A stretch of 64,000 bases of DNA, from NCBI GenBank assembly GCA_033032175.1, contig CM065334.1:6879705-6943704 (forward strand), in the 5' to 3' direction. A model generated the notes under the pieces. That model was given only the letters and a program-made list of their open reading frames with translations, was not told the origin of the DNA and searched no databases. The position numbers and the translations under genes were made by a program. This document shows, piece by piece, positions 47,901-59,527 of the stretch (position 1 is the stretch's first letter; each line of letters begins with the position of its first letter). The stretch is from Saturnia japonica. Taxonomy: Eukaryota > Arthropoda > Insecta > Lepidoptera > Saturniidae.

Positions 47901-50900
47901 TAGCGTGCCACCATCTTGGGCGATATCGTCACTTAATATCAGGTGAGATTGTGGTCACAATGCTAAACTTATCACGATAAAAAGAAAAACTGACAAATAA
48001 ATGTACTTTGCTCCTTTTCTTATGGCTATTGTATATTAATAGATGGCCAAGGTAGTCATTTAGCATCAAGCGAGCCGTATGCTTGTTTGCCACCTTTTTA
48101 GTATAAAAAAAAATGTACACTAATATTATAAAGCTCATGATCGAACTAACGCATTTGAATCATTCATTTTGCATTTTATAGCCTACTAGCTGTAATTTTA
48201 TCCGACAAACACCGCGTCGCCAACGCACCCGTGTAGTCTATCATAATAGTTCTTCCCGCAAGTACAAATTATTTTAATTTTTCATTGTCTCCTAAACTAT
48301 GTGTCCAAATAGCACACTCTAAAGAGCAAAATTCAACTTCATAAAATTGTCTTTATGATGAAGTAACTTTTGTTTGTAAGGATTAATATGCTATGTCTAA
48401 AAATAATGCTTATAAATTACTTTTTAATTTTCAACAAATCTTTGTCGCAAAATACCTTATTGTGGCTTATGTATAGGAGATAGGCATATGCTATTCCTGA
48501 CTTTTTTTAAATATACTAAGGATCAATATTATTGTAGAACATTGTATTTCCGTATCACTATCGATTACGCCAGCGCACGCGGATAAAGCAGTTCGAGGGG
48601 GCCTCGACTTCCGACTTACGTAACAAAAATCAATATTTAAGACTATCTGGGAGTTGTAGTCTAACCTTATATAGCCTATACTATACCTCGAGAGTCTAGC
48701 TATCATATACAAAGAGAATTTCTCAAATCAGACTGGTACTTCCAGAGGTTAGCGTGTTTAAACAAACAAACAACATCGACTTTTTCTGACGTTGAGACAA
48801 CTCAATTTCTCCTGTGAGTTCGTATAATCTTCCCAGCATGTTACCTTTTGATAACCACTGAACTTCTGTGTGAAAGACACATGTCTCATGGTCAGAATCC
48901 GTTTCAATAAACAATTTTTTTAAAGGCGCTTCTGTTGATAGCTTTTACCACAAAACAATTTCTATTGATCTTTAGTCATTTTCTGTACAGTGAATGCCGC
49001 TATACTTTCGGTTTGAAAACTCTTCATCATGTCTGTTATACTTCGGAAACATAAAGGTATTGAGTACAAACCATTTTCGAAGCGTAATGAAAGTCTAATT
49101 TGTTTACAGAGTCCCCACAGAACGGCACTAATATGGCGTCAATACTATATTATTATTAACCATCTTATATAATATTGCTAATGTAACTAATAATATTTAC
49201 CCTTTACCCCTGTATAACAAACAATTAAATTACAATGGCATAGAGGAAATTGCGTTTCCCTAGTAAATACTCTTCTTCTCGTGATTCTAACATAGCTGGA
49301 GCATCACCCGTACAAAAACTGATAATTTTTTTACACATAATTTTAAATTTTTATTATTTCGCGGACCAAATATTAGCTCTCGTTGACTAAAATAATCTGT
49401 ATCAAAATTGGACAGCACCATCTCTTTTGTCAATACGAAACTAAATGTAATCATTGCTGCCATCTATGGATCCGTGTGGACATTGAAGCGAATATTCTTC
49501 CTGTTTGTTATAACTGAAAACTGTGTTCAGTACCTGTACTATAGGCTTATAGTATTACCATCCTACGCTAGAAAACCAATTAGTATTAGCTAAGGTTTTA
49601 ATTAGTCACAAGTTTTTATCGATTGAGAAAAGAATCAATTTTAAACGCTTACCGGTCTCAACACCCGGCACGCTAACGCAATAGCCGTCTTCACCGAATT
49701 TCCATTTGTGGAATGGGCATTCTATACAGTTGCCACAGACTGTACCGCCTATTCCCAAGTTCGCTCCCAAATGCGGGCAGTATGCGTCTACGCAGCGAGC
49801 AACACCATCTTCACCTCGGTACACGCATAAATTTTGACCTGTAAAATAATAAATACTAGAGATCGCTTTAAGCGACCTGCGACCTGCGACTTTTTGATCA
49901 TAGACTACAAACAAAAGGTCTAAGTTCAATGGCAGTGAGCCGGCTATGATTCACAGTATTAATTTATTTAATTTAATATTTTAGTAACAGATATTATAGA
50001 TAAATTTTAGCTTTCTGAACTCCTTCTCCATATAAACTTTAACCATGCCAAATCTCACAATCTTCCGTGTACGCAATACGCTTAAAATGGTAACGAAAGC
50101 TTTTGGTTCACGTATTAATATAAAGATTATTTTGATTCGAATTAATTAACTACGCTAGTGAACACTAGATGGCACTTAAAAGACATACTTTTATAAATAA
50201 ACTGTAAATTCACCCTTCAACTAATTAACCGACTTTAAAAAAAACGAGGAGGCTCTCAACTGGCATGCATTTTTTAAAATGGAAATTCAGACTTAACTTT
50301 TTTGTTTATGAAGTGATTTAGGTGATTATTTTTTCTTTGGAAATGGGATACCTCAAGGGTAGTCCCATTTTAATTTCGTTGCCAGTATTGTCATGTTAGT
50401 GTCGTTCTTTCATTTCATCACGTTTCAAATCACATCGTAGCTATAAAAGTTTTTACTTCAAAGACATATAGGTACATTACTTACCGAGCGCATCGACAGA
50501 TTTCACATTGCCTGTCTTCAAATCTCTGGACTCGGCGACTGCGAACCAACCGTTAGGGTATGGAGGTGGCAGCTTGGAGCCCATTCGTCTTGCAACTTGT
50601 GCCCTGGCTATCCTTCGATCTCTGTCAGGTCCAGGCGGTATGTGCTCATAGCCTACTTCTGTTAACTCCTGAAATTGAATACCGATAATCATACTTCCTA
50701 TAGACAAGTATTTGTAAGTAAAAATCTTTGTAGGTGAAGTTTCGATTCTAAATACCCTAGATTATTTTTCCGTTCGAAGTTATCTTTAGTCCGTATAATT
50801 TATTATTCATATTTAAGACTTAGTTTTTTTGAAGTGATAACTCCTATAGAAAGGTTTGAAAGGGAGTAAATTCATGTGAGTCGTCATCGACATGGTCACG

Positions 50901-53900
50901 TGACGTGTTAAGGATATACGGAGTCTTTGTAGCAATATAACCAAAATAAAGATGATAAAGATCGCGACCACCATACACATAGTAATAAACTCATGAAGTG
51001 AAATGTTCTATACAAGTTTTGATAGGGAGTAAATTCATGTGAGTCGTCATCGATATGGTCACGTGACGTGTTAACATAAACGGAGTCTTCGTAGCAATAT
51101 AACCTAAAAATTGAACAAAAAAATAATAGTAATTAAAGAAATAATTTGGATATTCAAAAGTTTTCACTTCTGTCGGCAGTCCTCAAGACCACTTTGTTTT
51201 TTTTTATCGTTATAGGTTTAAAGCTTGACCTCAATCTCAATTGATCATGAATGATGTGGCCCAAGATGATAGCACGCTGAGCCTAGAGGAAGACCGGCTC
51301 TCAAGTGCAGCTGCCGGAACACACCTATTGGTGTTTGGCGACAGATTTTCAACCAAAGTCCTATTCGTCATGTTATGGTTTCATCACGATGTTTTCCTTC
51401 ATCGGGCGCTCAGACTCATTGCAGGGATTCGAACTCACGTCAACCGACGTGGAGTCCGTACACGCTACCCCAACTGAACCATCGTTACTTAATGGACAAA
51501 TAAAATGTTGTTAGTAACATCCCACATTACTGATTTGCTGAATAAAAAGTTTAAAGACCACGTCAAGCAGGTTTTACTGTCAAAACTTGACTCAAAAGGT
51601 TTAGAGTGGATAATTATGTGAATGATAATGATATTTGGAAATGACGAAATCCCTAAAATAATATAATCGTAAACATTATTTACACAGTAAAAGAAGTAAT
51701 AAATAAATTATAAACCCGATCGAGTTTCTTTCCGGTTCTACTCGATGACTGGGATGTTTTCCGAACCAGTGGTAGTGTTTTGACGTTTATTAGAGCCTGC
51801 ATAGGGTCTAAACAGAATAAAATCCTTTGGATTTTGAATTACGTTTTTGGATTTTTTTATTTTACGATTTCTACAATTGTTATTGATCATTTTAACAGCC
51901 TATAAAATTTCATAAAAAACGGTCAACCTATTTTGACAAACAGTTCACATAAACAATTTAAATATCTAATTCGATATCAGTGGTTTATAAAACAAGCTAA
52001 ATTATTAAAAAGGAAACAAAAAACCCTAACTGCAAAAAAACACATGACTAAATAAAAATTTAATTGTGTTTTATTTGATTTCCAAAGGTCGTACATAAAT
52101 ATAAATAGGTACTTACATATGAAATTAGGGTTTTATATGAACAAAGTAAAATTAGTAATCTATTGGAGGAAGATCCAGGGTGTATGGTAGGTGTCAAAGA
52201 AATTAGAACCGTAGTTTCTCTAATTTAGCGACCGTCTGTCGTGAAGTATGGGGTCTAGCATTGTCCTGAAGTAGCAGTGGGCTAGAGAGATTGACCAGTC
52301 TCGGTTGTTTAACGGCTAACTTTTCCATCATGGTTTGCAATTGTTGACAATACAGATCTGCCGTTATCGTCTGGCCAGATCTTAGGAAGCTGCACTGTAT
52401 GACACCAGCACTGATCCACCAAACACCAGTAACTTTTTCTGAGTCAACTTTCGCTTGTGACAGGATTTCTCCGGTTCTCCTGGATTTAACCACTGTGATG
52501 AGCATTTCCGATTGTCGTAAAGGATCCATTTTTTGTCACAAGTAACAATACAATTCAAAATTCCCTCGTTATTGTGACGGTAGAGTAATCTAACGCAGCA
52601 CTCAATGCGTGTTTGTTGGTTTGCTTCAGTCAATTCATGCGGTACCCATTTCTCAAGTTTATTTACTTATCTAATTTGTTTCAAGTAAATTAAAATTATT
52701 TTATCACTTGCACCCATCACCTTCTATGAATCCTCGATCACTTTTGATTCTTCATTATCAACTACGGTCACCGGCCATCTACGGGATTTGTTTTGTAGGT
52801 CAGAATTTCCAGAACGAAAACGTTGGAACCAAAATCGTAGCGTGCTTTCTTTTACAGTAGCTTTCCTATACATATCATTAATCCTTCGAGCTGCTTCTTC
52901 AGCGCTGATGCCACGGTGGAACTCATATTCGTAAATACGCGATATCTTAAGTTTTCCATTTTGTCAAAAGAACGATGTCAAAGAAAAAGCAAATGGCGCG
53001 AAAACAAATGAATCACTAAATTCGATACACAAGCCTAAATTTGAATTTGGAATTCCTAACCAAACGCCAGACATTTGAGATCAAAATGGCCACTTCAAAA
53101 AACACTAATTTCATATGTAAGGACCTAATATATAGCCTATGTCACTACCACAATTAAGACAAATCTAACGACAACTCATATGCTAAAATTTCACAAGCCG
53201 TTTAAGGTACAGATCGTACCAAAGAAATAGACATAAAATATACATACATATGTTCGAAAAACATAACCCTCTCTTTTCGCAATTGGATAAACACTACCTA
53301 ACACAAAGTTTAAAAAAACAAAAACTACAAAAACAACACAACTACATACTTATTCTTATCTGATGTCGATCTTAGTCAATCGCAGCGATTCTTAAAGTGA
53401 GTAGATACTGCGGAACCCAAGGGTGCCGTGGGAAGTACATTAGGATTCTGCAGATCAGTTACTTCTATTTACTTATTATTTAATTGTTCGAGCTATTTTA
53501 GCTTTTACATCATTCCAATGTTACGAATTTTCTTTTCAAGACTTATTTCTAATTACACTCACTCGCTTACACTAGTTATATGAAGGGTTACATATATCAA
53601 ACGAAGTTTCAAAGTTTTTAAACCATTTGTAAAAAAAATTATAATAACCATAGACAACATTTTTTTACTCACCTTAGTATAAAGTATAGGGTTCCAAAAT
53701 GATTTATAAATCATATAGAACCATAAGAAAATTATCACAGACGCGAATAATATCAAGAAATAGTCATAAATAAATTCGAAGAAACATCTTAACACACTGA
53801 ATAATAAACTCGAATAGAATCTTAAAAAGTCTAATTTGAAATCCGAATTCAAAATGGCGTCGTGACAACGGGAATATGAAATTTGATTCGAAATTTTATT

Positions 53901-53915
53901 CATGCATTCGGCCAT
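41999..53915 (-). CDS. nvd: Neverland, Rieske cholesterol 7,8-dehydrogenase
   Basis: Eight coding exons: 53915-53673, 50668-50485, 49838-49653, 46916-46744, 45937-45832, 44401-44280, 43080-42910, 42163-41999. All have gt/ag ends, and the phases (0,1,1,0,1,0,0) close to 1350 bases, 449 aa. An N-terminal membrane anchor (about residues 45-70) is followed by [12 protein letters not shown], then the Rieske [2Fe-2S] centre: C163-P-H165 and C183-P-F-H186, spacing C-x-H-x17-C-x2-H. The mononuclear iron site is in exon 5 ([14 protein letters not shown]270, H273, H278). Neverland converts cholesterol to 7-dehydrocholesterol, the first step of ecdysteroid synthesis in the prothoracic gland. An acceptor just 5' of the ATG (at 53972) implies an untranslated first exon. 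The exon 4 acceptor ('atcgaaag') is the weakest junction. Confidence 0.95.
43115..43615 (-). repeat. Interspersed repeat, inverted copy, in nvd intron 6
   Basis: Reads on the minus strand as the 41230-41840 family: starts 'tagctgtggactaaaagaat' and ends 'tgttattttaatattacaaa'. It lacks the LINE tail insertion, so it shows the uninterrupted form. Confidence 0.65.
44958..45640. repeat. Palindromic MITE in nvd intron 5
   Basis: Left arm 'gaaatctatagaacgtactc' then 'agtcttag'; right arm (reverse complement) 'gaaatctataaagcatactc' then 'agtcttag'. The inner part also shows repeated 'ctcag/cttag' words. About 680 bases, no ORF. The superfamily is uncertain and no target duplication was found. Confidence 0.6.
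45960..46690 (-). pseudogene. Decayed LINE reverse-transcriptase end, nvd intron 4
   Basis: On the minus strand, broken frames show [16 protein letters not shown], then [19 protein letters not shown], and further on words like MVWVCREAK and [12 protein letters not shown]. These are the connection and C-terminal parts of a common insect non-LTR element (the KVMVFERxES and YLGSLFTxDG region). Many stops are present. It is transcribed with nvd, since both lie on the minus strand. Confidence 0.65.
46693..46735 (-). repeat. 'agctgtgccccacggtttcac' fragment
   Basis: Reads 'gttgtgccccacggtttcac' on the minus strand, ending 'ttaatttcatcc'. It is a ~40-base remnant beside exon 4 of nvd. Confidence 0.5.
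47128..47280 (+). repeat. 'gtagcgacatct' repeat, uninterrupted copy
   Basis: Runs 'gtagcgacatctatctcgcc' to 'cccgtttggtcggaggatcc'. Same family as 9697-9945 and 25565-25725. Confidence 0.65.
47395..47985 (+). repeat. Two SINEs in tandem, nvd intron 3
   Basis: 47395-47640: tRNA-like head with A box 'tagcctagtggtcg', then body 'tttctatgaaattctcagta' and 'gaactgtgggtgta'. 47690-47985: a second tRNA-like head with B box 'gagttcgaatccc', then body 'ctggctagctaccaccctcg' and 'cccggcagctgcacttgaga'. Two different SINE families abut. Confidence 0.7.
48180..48770 (+). repeat. Long interspersed repeat, shared with 60225-60935
   Basis: Blocks in order: 'acgcacccgtgtagtctatc', 'attgtctttatgatgaagta', 'ataggcatatgctattcctg', 'gcggataaagcagttcgagg', 'tagcctatactatacctcg', 'cagaggttagcgtgtttaa'. 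No ORF. In nvd intron 3. Confidence 0.65.
49880..50125 (+). repeat. Copy of the 350-base 'gtcaatattttgg' family
   Basis: Shares 'gtctaagttcaatggcactg'-like text and 'ctccttctccatataaactt' with 26325-26610, 54900-55265, 59840-60185 and 61853-62183. In nvd intron 2 and slightly shortened. Confidence 0.65.
50225..50400 (+). repeat. 'aaccgacttt' repeat copy, nvd intron 2
   Basis: 'aaccgactttaaaaaaaacg' through 'cttaacttttttgtttatga' to 'tagtcccattttaatttcgt'. Confidence 0.6.
50830..51110 (+). repeat. Two tandem copies of the 'gaagtga' family
   Basis: Copy 1 (50830-50945) and copy 2 (50995-51110) share 'agggagtaaattcatgtgag', 'tcgtcatcga', 'tatggtcacgtgacgtgtta' and 'cggagtctt'. A third copy is at 5713-5850. 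Each has overlapping CACGTG and TGACGTG words. In nvd intron 1. Confidence 0.65.
51245..51480 (-). repeat. SINE with tRNA-like head, minus strand
   Basis: On the minus strand the head is 'tggttcagttggggtagcg' (A box) and 'gagttcgaatccctgc' (B box), followed by the body ending 'gagccggtcttcctctaggc'-like text. Same family as 47690-47985. Confidence 0.7.
51715..51850 (+). repeat. LINE 3' tail
   Basis: 'gagtttctttccggttctac', 'ccgaaccagtggtagtgttt', then 'aataaaatcctttggatttt'. The other strand of this tail is at 41381-41480. Confidence 0.5.
52106..53127 (-). mobile_element. Mariner transposon with both TIRs, decayed
   Basis: Ends: left 'taggtacttacatatgaaat', right (reverse complement) 'taggtccttacatatgaaat'. 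The minus strand encodes a broken transposase: HTH part ([21 protein letters not shown], 52945-52885 region), first Asp in [14 protein letters not shown], and second Asp in [13 protein letters not shown] remnant of the third-Asp block ([11 protein letters not shown]) is at ~52165. There are several stops and frame changes. At 1022 bases it is shorter than a ~1.3-kb mariner; the C-terminus is deleted. It is inserted in a repeat whose uninterrupted relative is at 31008-31320. In nvd intron 1. Confidence 0.88.
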
Positions 53916-53971
53916 TTTGCGTGTCGCTTGAGCTGAGTGAAATAGGTATTTCAAATCCGTTTTGCTGGTTT

Positions 53972-54890
53972 CTGGAAAAGAAATATTTCGTTTATGAGTT
54001 GAATGGTATACAGTAAAGATTTTGAAGATGGGCTATCATTTCCATTGCATGTCAACCGGTGGGGTAACTAGCACTTACGGTCACGAAATCATGATAGATT
54101 CAAATATCTCCAAAAATTAAGACGAATCTAACGACACCTCGTATGCTCAAAATACATCCAAGCCAAAGGAACATTCAATATAAACATACGCTCGAAAATC
54201 ATAACCCTTCTTTTTCCCAATCTTCATCGCCCTTGTTGTTGCCCTGTACCCTATTTACTATCCGGTGCTGTAGAGTCAGTCATATTACCAAGTTTAGTAT
54301 TAAAAAAAACTTAAAATTAATTTTCCGTTGCCATGTCAAGTTAGAAATCCCTTACCAAAGAAATTAACCAATTGCTTTATAAATGAATTGAAGAACGAAC
54401 TAGTACCCCTTATCACATTTGTTTTTGTTGCGATATCATTATTTTTGAAAAGCAGCACAACGCCATCTATTGGCGAGTAGCTGAAAACGACGTTGTAGTT
54501 GATGCTCATTATGAGTATCGTTTCGTTAAAATCATAGATTAGATTGTTCTTTTTGAAGAATTTTTTTTTTTTTAGATCTGACTACACTGTTAGCCTTAGG
54601 GGCCCTAAAGCCACTGCGGCTTTTACAGCTTCAGCGGGCTTAGTTTTTTTGAAGTATTTAAGTTTTAAAGTGAAACTTTTATTAGATCGTCTCAAACTTT
54701 TTGGTCTGTGTGTTGCATGTCGCGTGACGGTCGGCCGCGGAGTAGGGTTGGCGGCGCCTATAGTTCGCAGCAACTGACCGTGTAGTGTATAGACTATTAC
54801 TCATTTGTAAATTTTTAGTTAAATATCTATAATGTGAAAAAAAGTTTCACTTTTACCGCGGTTTCATAAAACCACACAATCTTTTTTTTC
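53972..54890. repeat. Region upstream of nvd, repeats
   Basis: 54110-54240 shares 'gacgaatctaacgacacctc' with 31155 and 53131. 54585-54790 begins 'gttagccttaggggcccta' (related to 9797-9870) and ends GC-rich. No exon found, though an untranslated nvd exon could lie here. Confidence 0.5.
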
Positions 54891-54899
54891 TTTTTATAT

Positions 54900-55265
54900 A
54901 CACTAGCAGTCGCCCAATGATCGAAATTCGACCAGCGACTTTTTAATCACAGACTATTTTCTTTTTAACATTTGCAGTATGAACCTAAACAATGAATATA
55001 TTATATCACATGCTGTCTCTTTTTATTGAATGACAATGTCAATATTTTGGAGGGTCTAAGTTCAATGGCACTGGTCAGATTAGAATTCGCAGTATTAATT
55101 AATTTAATTTAGTATATTAGTAACAGATAATATACATAAATTTTCGCTTTCTGCACTCCTTCTCCATATAAACTTTAACCATGCCAAATATCACAGTCTT
55201 CCGTGCACGCAATACGCTTAAAAAGGGGTAGAAAGATTTTGCTTCACGTATTACTATATAGATTA
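54900..55265 (+). repeat. 350-base repeat family, fullest copy
   Basis: Runs from 'actagcagtcgcccaatgat' through 'gacaatgtcaatattttgga', 'ctccttctccatataaactt' and 'ttccgtgcacgcaatacgct' to 'gcttcacgtattactatata'. No ORF and no inverted ends; flanked by AT-rich DNA. Confidence 0.65.
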
Positions 55266-56100
55266 TGGCCAATCAAAAGTACTCCGTGTGTCACACAGAC
55301 CTACCATGGCAGGTCTTAAAAAAGTTAAATTAACCTTTATCTAGTAAAAGTTTTTTGTTTGTTTGTTTAAACACGCTAATCTCTGGAACTACCAGTTGGA
55401 TTTGAAAAAAATATTTTCGTGTATGATTGCCAGACTCGAGGAATAGTTTAAGCTATATAAAATTAGGCTACAACTCTCAGATAGCCTTACATACATTTTT
55501 CATGGTGTGTACATATAAGTATGTTACATATGTGTGTATATACAGGTGTTTACATATTATAATAATTATGTTATTATGATAAACGTATCAACTGTTTGTA
55601 TGTTTGTTTAACGCGTCACCATTTTAAACGAATAACAAGAGTCGATGCAAATATTTACTTAACTTACTTAAAACGGACTTTAAAAAAAAACATTAAGTTT
55701 ACTGAATGTAGCGGCGGATGCGACGACACGCTACCGATTTCGTGATATTTCGTGGTATTTGGATATTTCGATGATGAGTGATCATTCATAATCGGATTAT
55801 GATTATAAAGCTAAAAAAAGGTCGTTCGGTCGTAATAATTACTAATTCTGTCAAATTAGTAACTACTAATATTAGTAACCTAGTATTAGTAATTGCTAAT
55901 CCTACTTCGATTATGAATGATCAATTATCATCGAAATTTCTACTAATATTAGTAATTACTAATGCCCATAATCGAGATATCTCGAGATACGTTCTTAATC
56001 GAATGATTACGTTAGTATATCTCATAATCGCCCAGCGCTAGTGGATATATAAAAATAAAACTCTATTGCGTGAAATGTTTAAATTCAGCTAGTACAATAA
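55266..56100. repeat. Repeat piece and palindromic element
   Basis: 55355-55490 is related to the 'gaactaccagttgg' end of the 48180 family. 55766-55797 ('cgatgatgagtgatcattca') is inverted at 55909-55937 ('tgaatgatcaattatcatcg'); between and after are many 'attagtaattactaat' words. It is a foldback of ~170 bases. Confidence 0.55.
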
Positions 56101-56149
56101 TATTTCGATTACAACTGCTAACGGCCGTGCGCGTTCAAAGATTTTCAGT

Positions 56150-56540
56150 AGAGTGAACTTCGTTCGAAAGCAACTTCACTTCATAAACGTTACGTTCCGA
56201 AACATGCCCCGGTCCATCTTGAAGTCGTAGAGGTTTGGTCCGTAACATGTACCCGATCTTGAAAGCATTAGCTTTCGACGGTTTCGAATTGTGTGGTTAC
56301 CAACAGATACGAGACCTTTTGGTTCGTTCTCGGGATCTTGTGCTATTTTACTCGTACCTGGAACTCACGAGACAAACTCTTGCGCGACAAAAGTGCTGAC
56401 GGTAGTAAACGGCCGATCAACCAGAAAGTGTCAAAGGCTGACAGGAACAAAGTCATTAGGATCAGATGACAGAGGCCAGATAGGACGAGAAATGTAGGAC
56501 AGCTTCTAAATCCGTCAATACAGTGCTCTATTAAAAAAAA
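56150..56540 (-). pseudogene. BEL/Pao LTR retroelement remnant
   Basis: The minus strand shows, across a frameshift and stops, the integrase C-terminal end typical of BEL/Pao elements: VLTDLEAVLH, then a PLSSDPNDF block and an HFLVDRP block near 56500-56400. Downstream the match fades. No LTR, primer-binding site or other pol part is seen, so this is an isolated, dead fragment. Confidence 0.65.
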
Positions 56541-59527
56541 AGTAAGATTTCAATTACTAACTACTCAACGTACCAACATGATTTCACTTCCACTTCCCAA
56601 CGGCCACCAAAATGAGGAGCTTATTGCATAATAAAATGTAACTGAATTCGTTGACCCGACGCGTACACTTTTATGTCAGAATCGCAGTTAGATAAACCTT
56701 AACAAACTCCTTTATCTAATTCACAAAGTTTCTGCTATTGTCGGAATAAATATACTTTGGCTTGCCGCGACGAGACATAGATCTTTTAACGCGAGTTTAC
56801 ATTAATGGAAATGTCACCGACAAGCTCTAAATGTATTGCAAGTAAACCAAAAACTACACTCAGGTCCCCATTACTTAAGCGCACCATAAGAGACGAGAAC
56901 TACAAACATTTAGCAATTCAGATACCAAAGCGAAAGACAAGGGCAGCACACAAAATAACTTCTACCAACTACTCACTGACATCAAAACATTATTCAAACA
57001 TACATCAATAACTTTCACACTCAAACCTGCACTCACAGGAGACGCATACAGCCTTAAGAGTTTCATGAGTAAAGCGTCTACTTTAAATTCGTATATAAAA
57101 CCGACCAACTCAATCATTAACAACTTAAAAAGCTATATTAGAATGTAAGTCGTTTACAAGCACTACTTATGTTACCCGTACTATTAATCTATTTATCATC
57201 GTGGATACATTTCTACCATGTTTGTGTATTTACCATAGATTTAAGTTTACATTACATTTCAATTACAACCTATTCATTATCATTCATCAACATTATCAAT
57301 CATTCCACGGGCCACAGTCGCAGATGATATTTGTATCAAATCGTAAATATCTTCCCGACTGTGCTTCGTTATTAATTTAAACACAACATCTTGAACAACA
57401 AATAAGCAGGTGAAAAACGCATGAAAGTAAAAAATAAAGTAAAGAAATATATAAAACACAGTAAACACACTGCTGTGGTTCAGTTTACATAATTAATCGC
57501 GCGCAAATTTATATAAGTCCCGTACGACGACTGTGATGCTTCAATAAATATAATATGCATCTGTTAACACGTAGAATTAGTACCTATAATATATCGAAGT
57601 ATTATGATACTGTTAAGAAAGAAAAAAAAATAAAAACATGCATACATAATTGTGCGACGCGACTATTGGGCATCGGGTCTTCGCAACAAATTTAAATATA
57701 CCTAATGAGTTCTAAATGTATAAAATATTTCACAACAGATATCGCTTTGTTATCAGTTTATCATTTTGAAGTAAAATTTATATGAAAACCAACTGAGACG
57801 AGGTTTATAACCATGTGACCCATGAGCGTATTCGTCAGGTTGAAAATTATATTTACATTGTCGTAGTGGAAAACAACTTAATTTGAACTCTCTAGACTCT
57901 TTTTTGAATGACTCTTTGAACATAAGAATCCATAAATTCAGTCCCTAATAGTTTTAGACTTCTTCCGCTGCGATTCGGATGTCACAGTGTTCAATTTGTA
58001 AGACCGTGGCAGGTGACCACGGAATCAACTGCAGGCTAAGTTGATCATGTGCTGATAAACATTGTCGGTATATTTTCTGTATGTCAGCGCTTGCTACATA
58101 TATTTATGTTGTCTAAAGTGTAGAAGAATGGCAAATAAATCAACCTTCCATAAATAACGCTACCAACGCACTGAATATCAATATAGCGTGCTAGCGTAGA
58201 ACACTACATCTAACCTTGTACATAGAACCTTTCGCCACTATTGCGCGTAGTACTATGAACGGAGTGTTCCTCGCATGGACGTTCCTTTTCCGTGCGCTTA
58301 TCCCAAGTCTCGGAAACCTCCTCGAGTTCCAAAAACGTACTGAGTTGAGTGTTAACCAATTATGTATAATTTAGTTAATAACATTTTTAATATCGCGTGA
58401 ATTTAAAGTTAACAGGACACGAAATAATCCATCCTAACTCGGTACTTTCTAAAAATGTTCCCGTATTTAATCGAATTTTATTGTTATTAAATAAATTCCA
58501 AATTTGTTCTGCGCCAAATAAAATATCTATATTTTTGGAATCTAAATAGCTTGGGATCTGATAACTGTATGTTGTCTGGGATCCACAACTGTTGTGCGGT
58601 TAATCCACAAACGGCAGGCAGATGCGTAATATTTGGTAACATAAAACTTGGCGATTGAAGGTGTAGGTGTTTACCCGTGATTTAATCTTTACGACACAGG
58701 TTTGCGTACATTGTGTCACTATCACCTACATCGTGTATTTCGTAAGTGGACTGTATTAATTTAGCATTTAATAGATCGCAAAGTGTCTTAGAAATAAAAG
58801 AGCGCGCGTGTCGTATAATATTTGCAATGTGTATCGTCTATTTCAACAATCGCGATGGGTTGTTGTACGGGCAGCAGACTGCGCGTGGGATTGTTGCATA
58901 TCATTGCGCGCTTTGTTGACAGGATGCTTAGAACTGCAATTAATAGGAACGATATTTGCTGAAGACAGAACGCACGGATAGAAAAGAGGTGTGTCATTAG
59001 TGTTATCTATCGACGAAACCGGTTTATCGTTTTCTCTAACGAGTGCAGTGTTATCAAAGAGTTATCTAAATCAACATCTCTGTGTGTAATCGAATTGTGT
59101 TTTTTGTTACACTTTTTACACGGACCAAACGAAAGTCGATTTTGTGTCCAGCGCGTAAACACTTCTCACATAGCTTATGGATTGATGAAGCTTAACTTAG
59201 ATTCTAAATCAATGCTTAAGAGCTTTGGCGTGATCTACCTTACACATTAAACATTGTTTAGTTCGAATGAGACGGCGATCATGCGGCTTCTCGATGGAAA
59301 TATTGCAGTGCAAAGTTTGTGATCGTGATTTAGGAGTGTTGTTTTTATTGCCAGGTGCGTAATTTGTGTGCGATAAGTGCATATTTCCAACGCGTCAGCT
59401 TGCTCTTCTAAACAGTATGTGTTTTAGCGTCAAAGATGTTTTGTTATCGTGTTTGGACAAGAATAAACATTTGTAATTTTCCCGCTCCGTTCCGTGGTTC
59501 TGTTTAATTTAGACACGATAATGTAAA
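56541..59527. other. Intergenic region, no supported gene
   Basis: AT-rich to 58 kb, then more mixed. Short ORFs show no domains or codon pattern. The last ~700 bases could be the promoter and 5' UTR for the candidate exon at 59528. Confidence 0.4.

Noticed and set aside
58788..58997. 69-codon minus-strand ORF upstream of the candidate exon
   Set aside because: No domain, no splice support and no conserved-looking composition.
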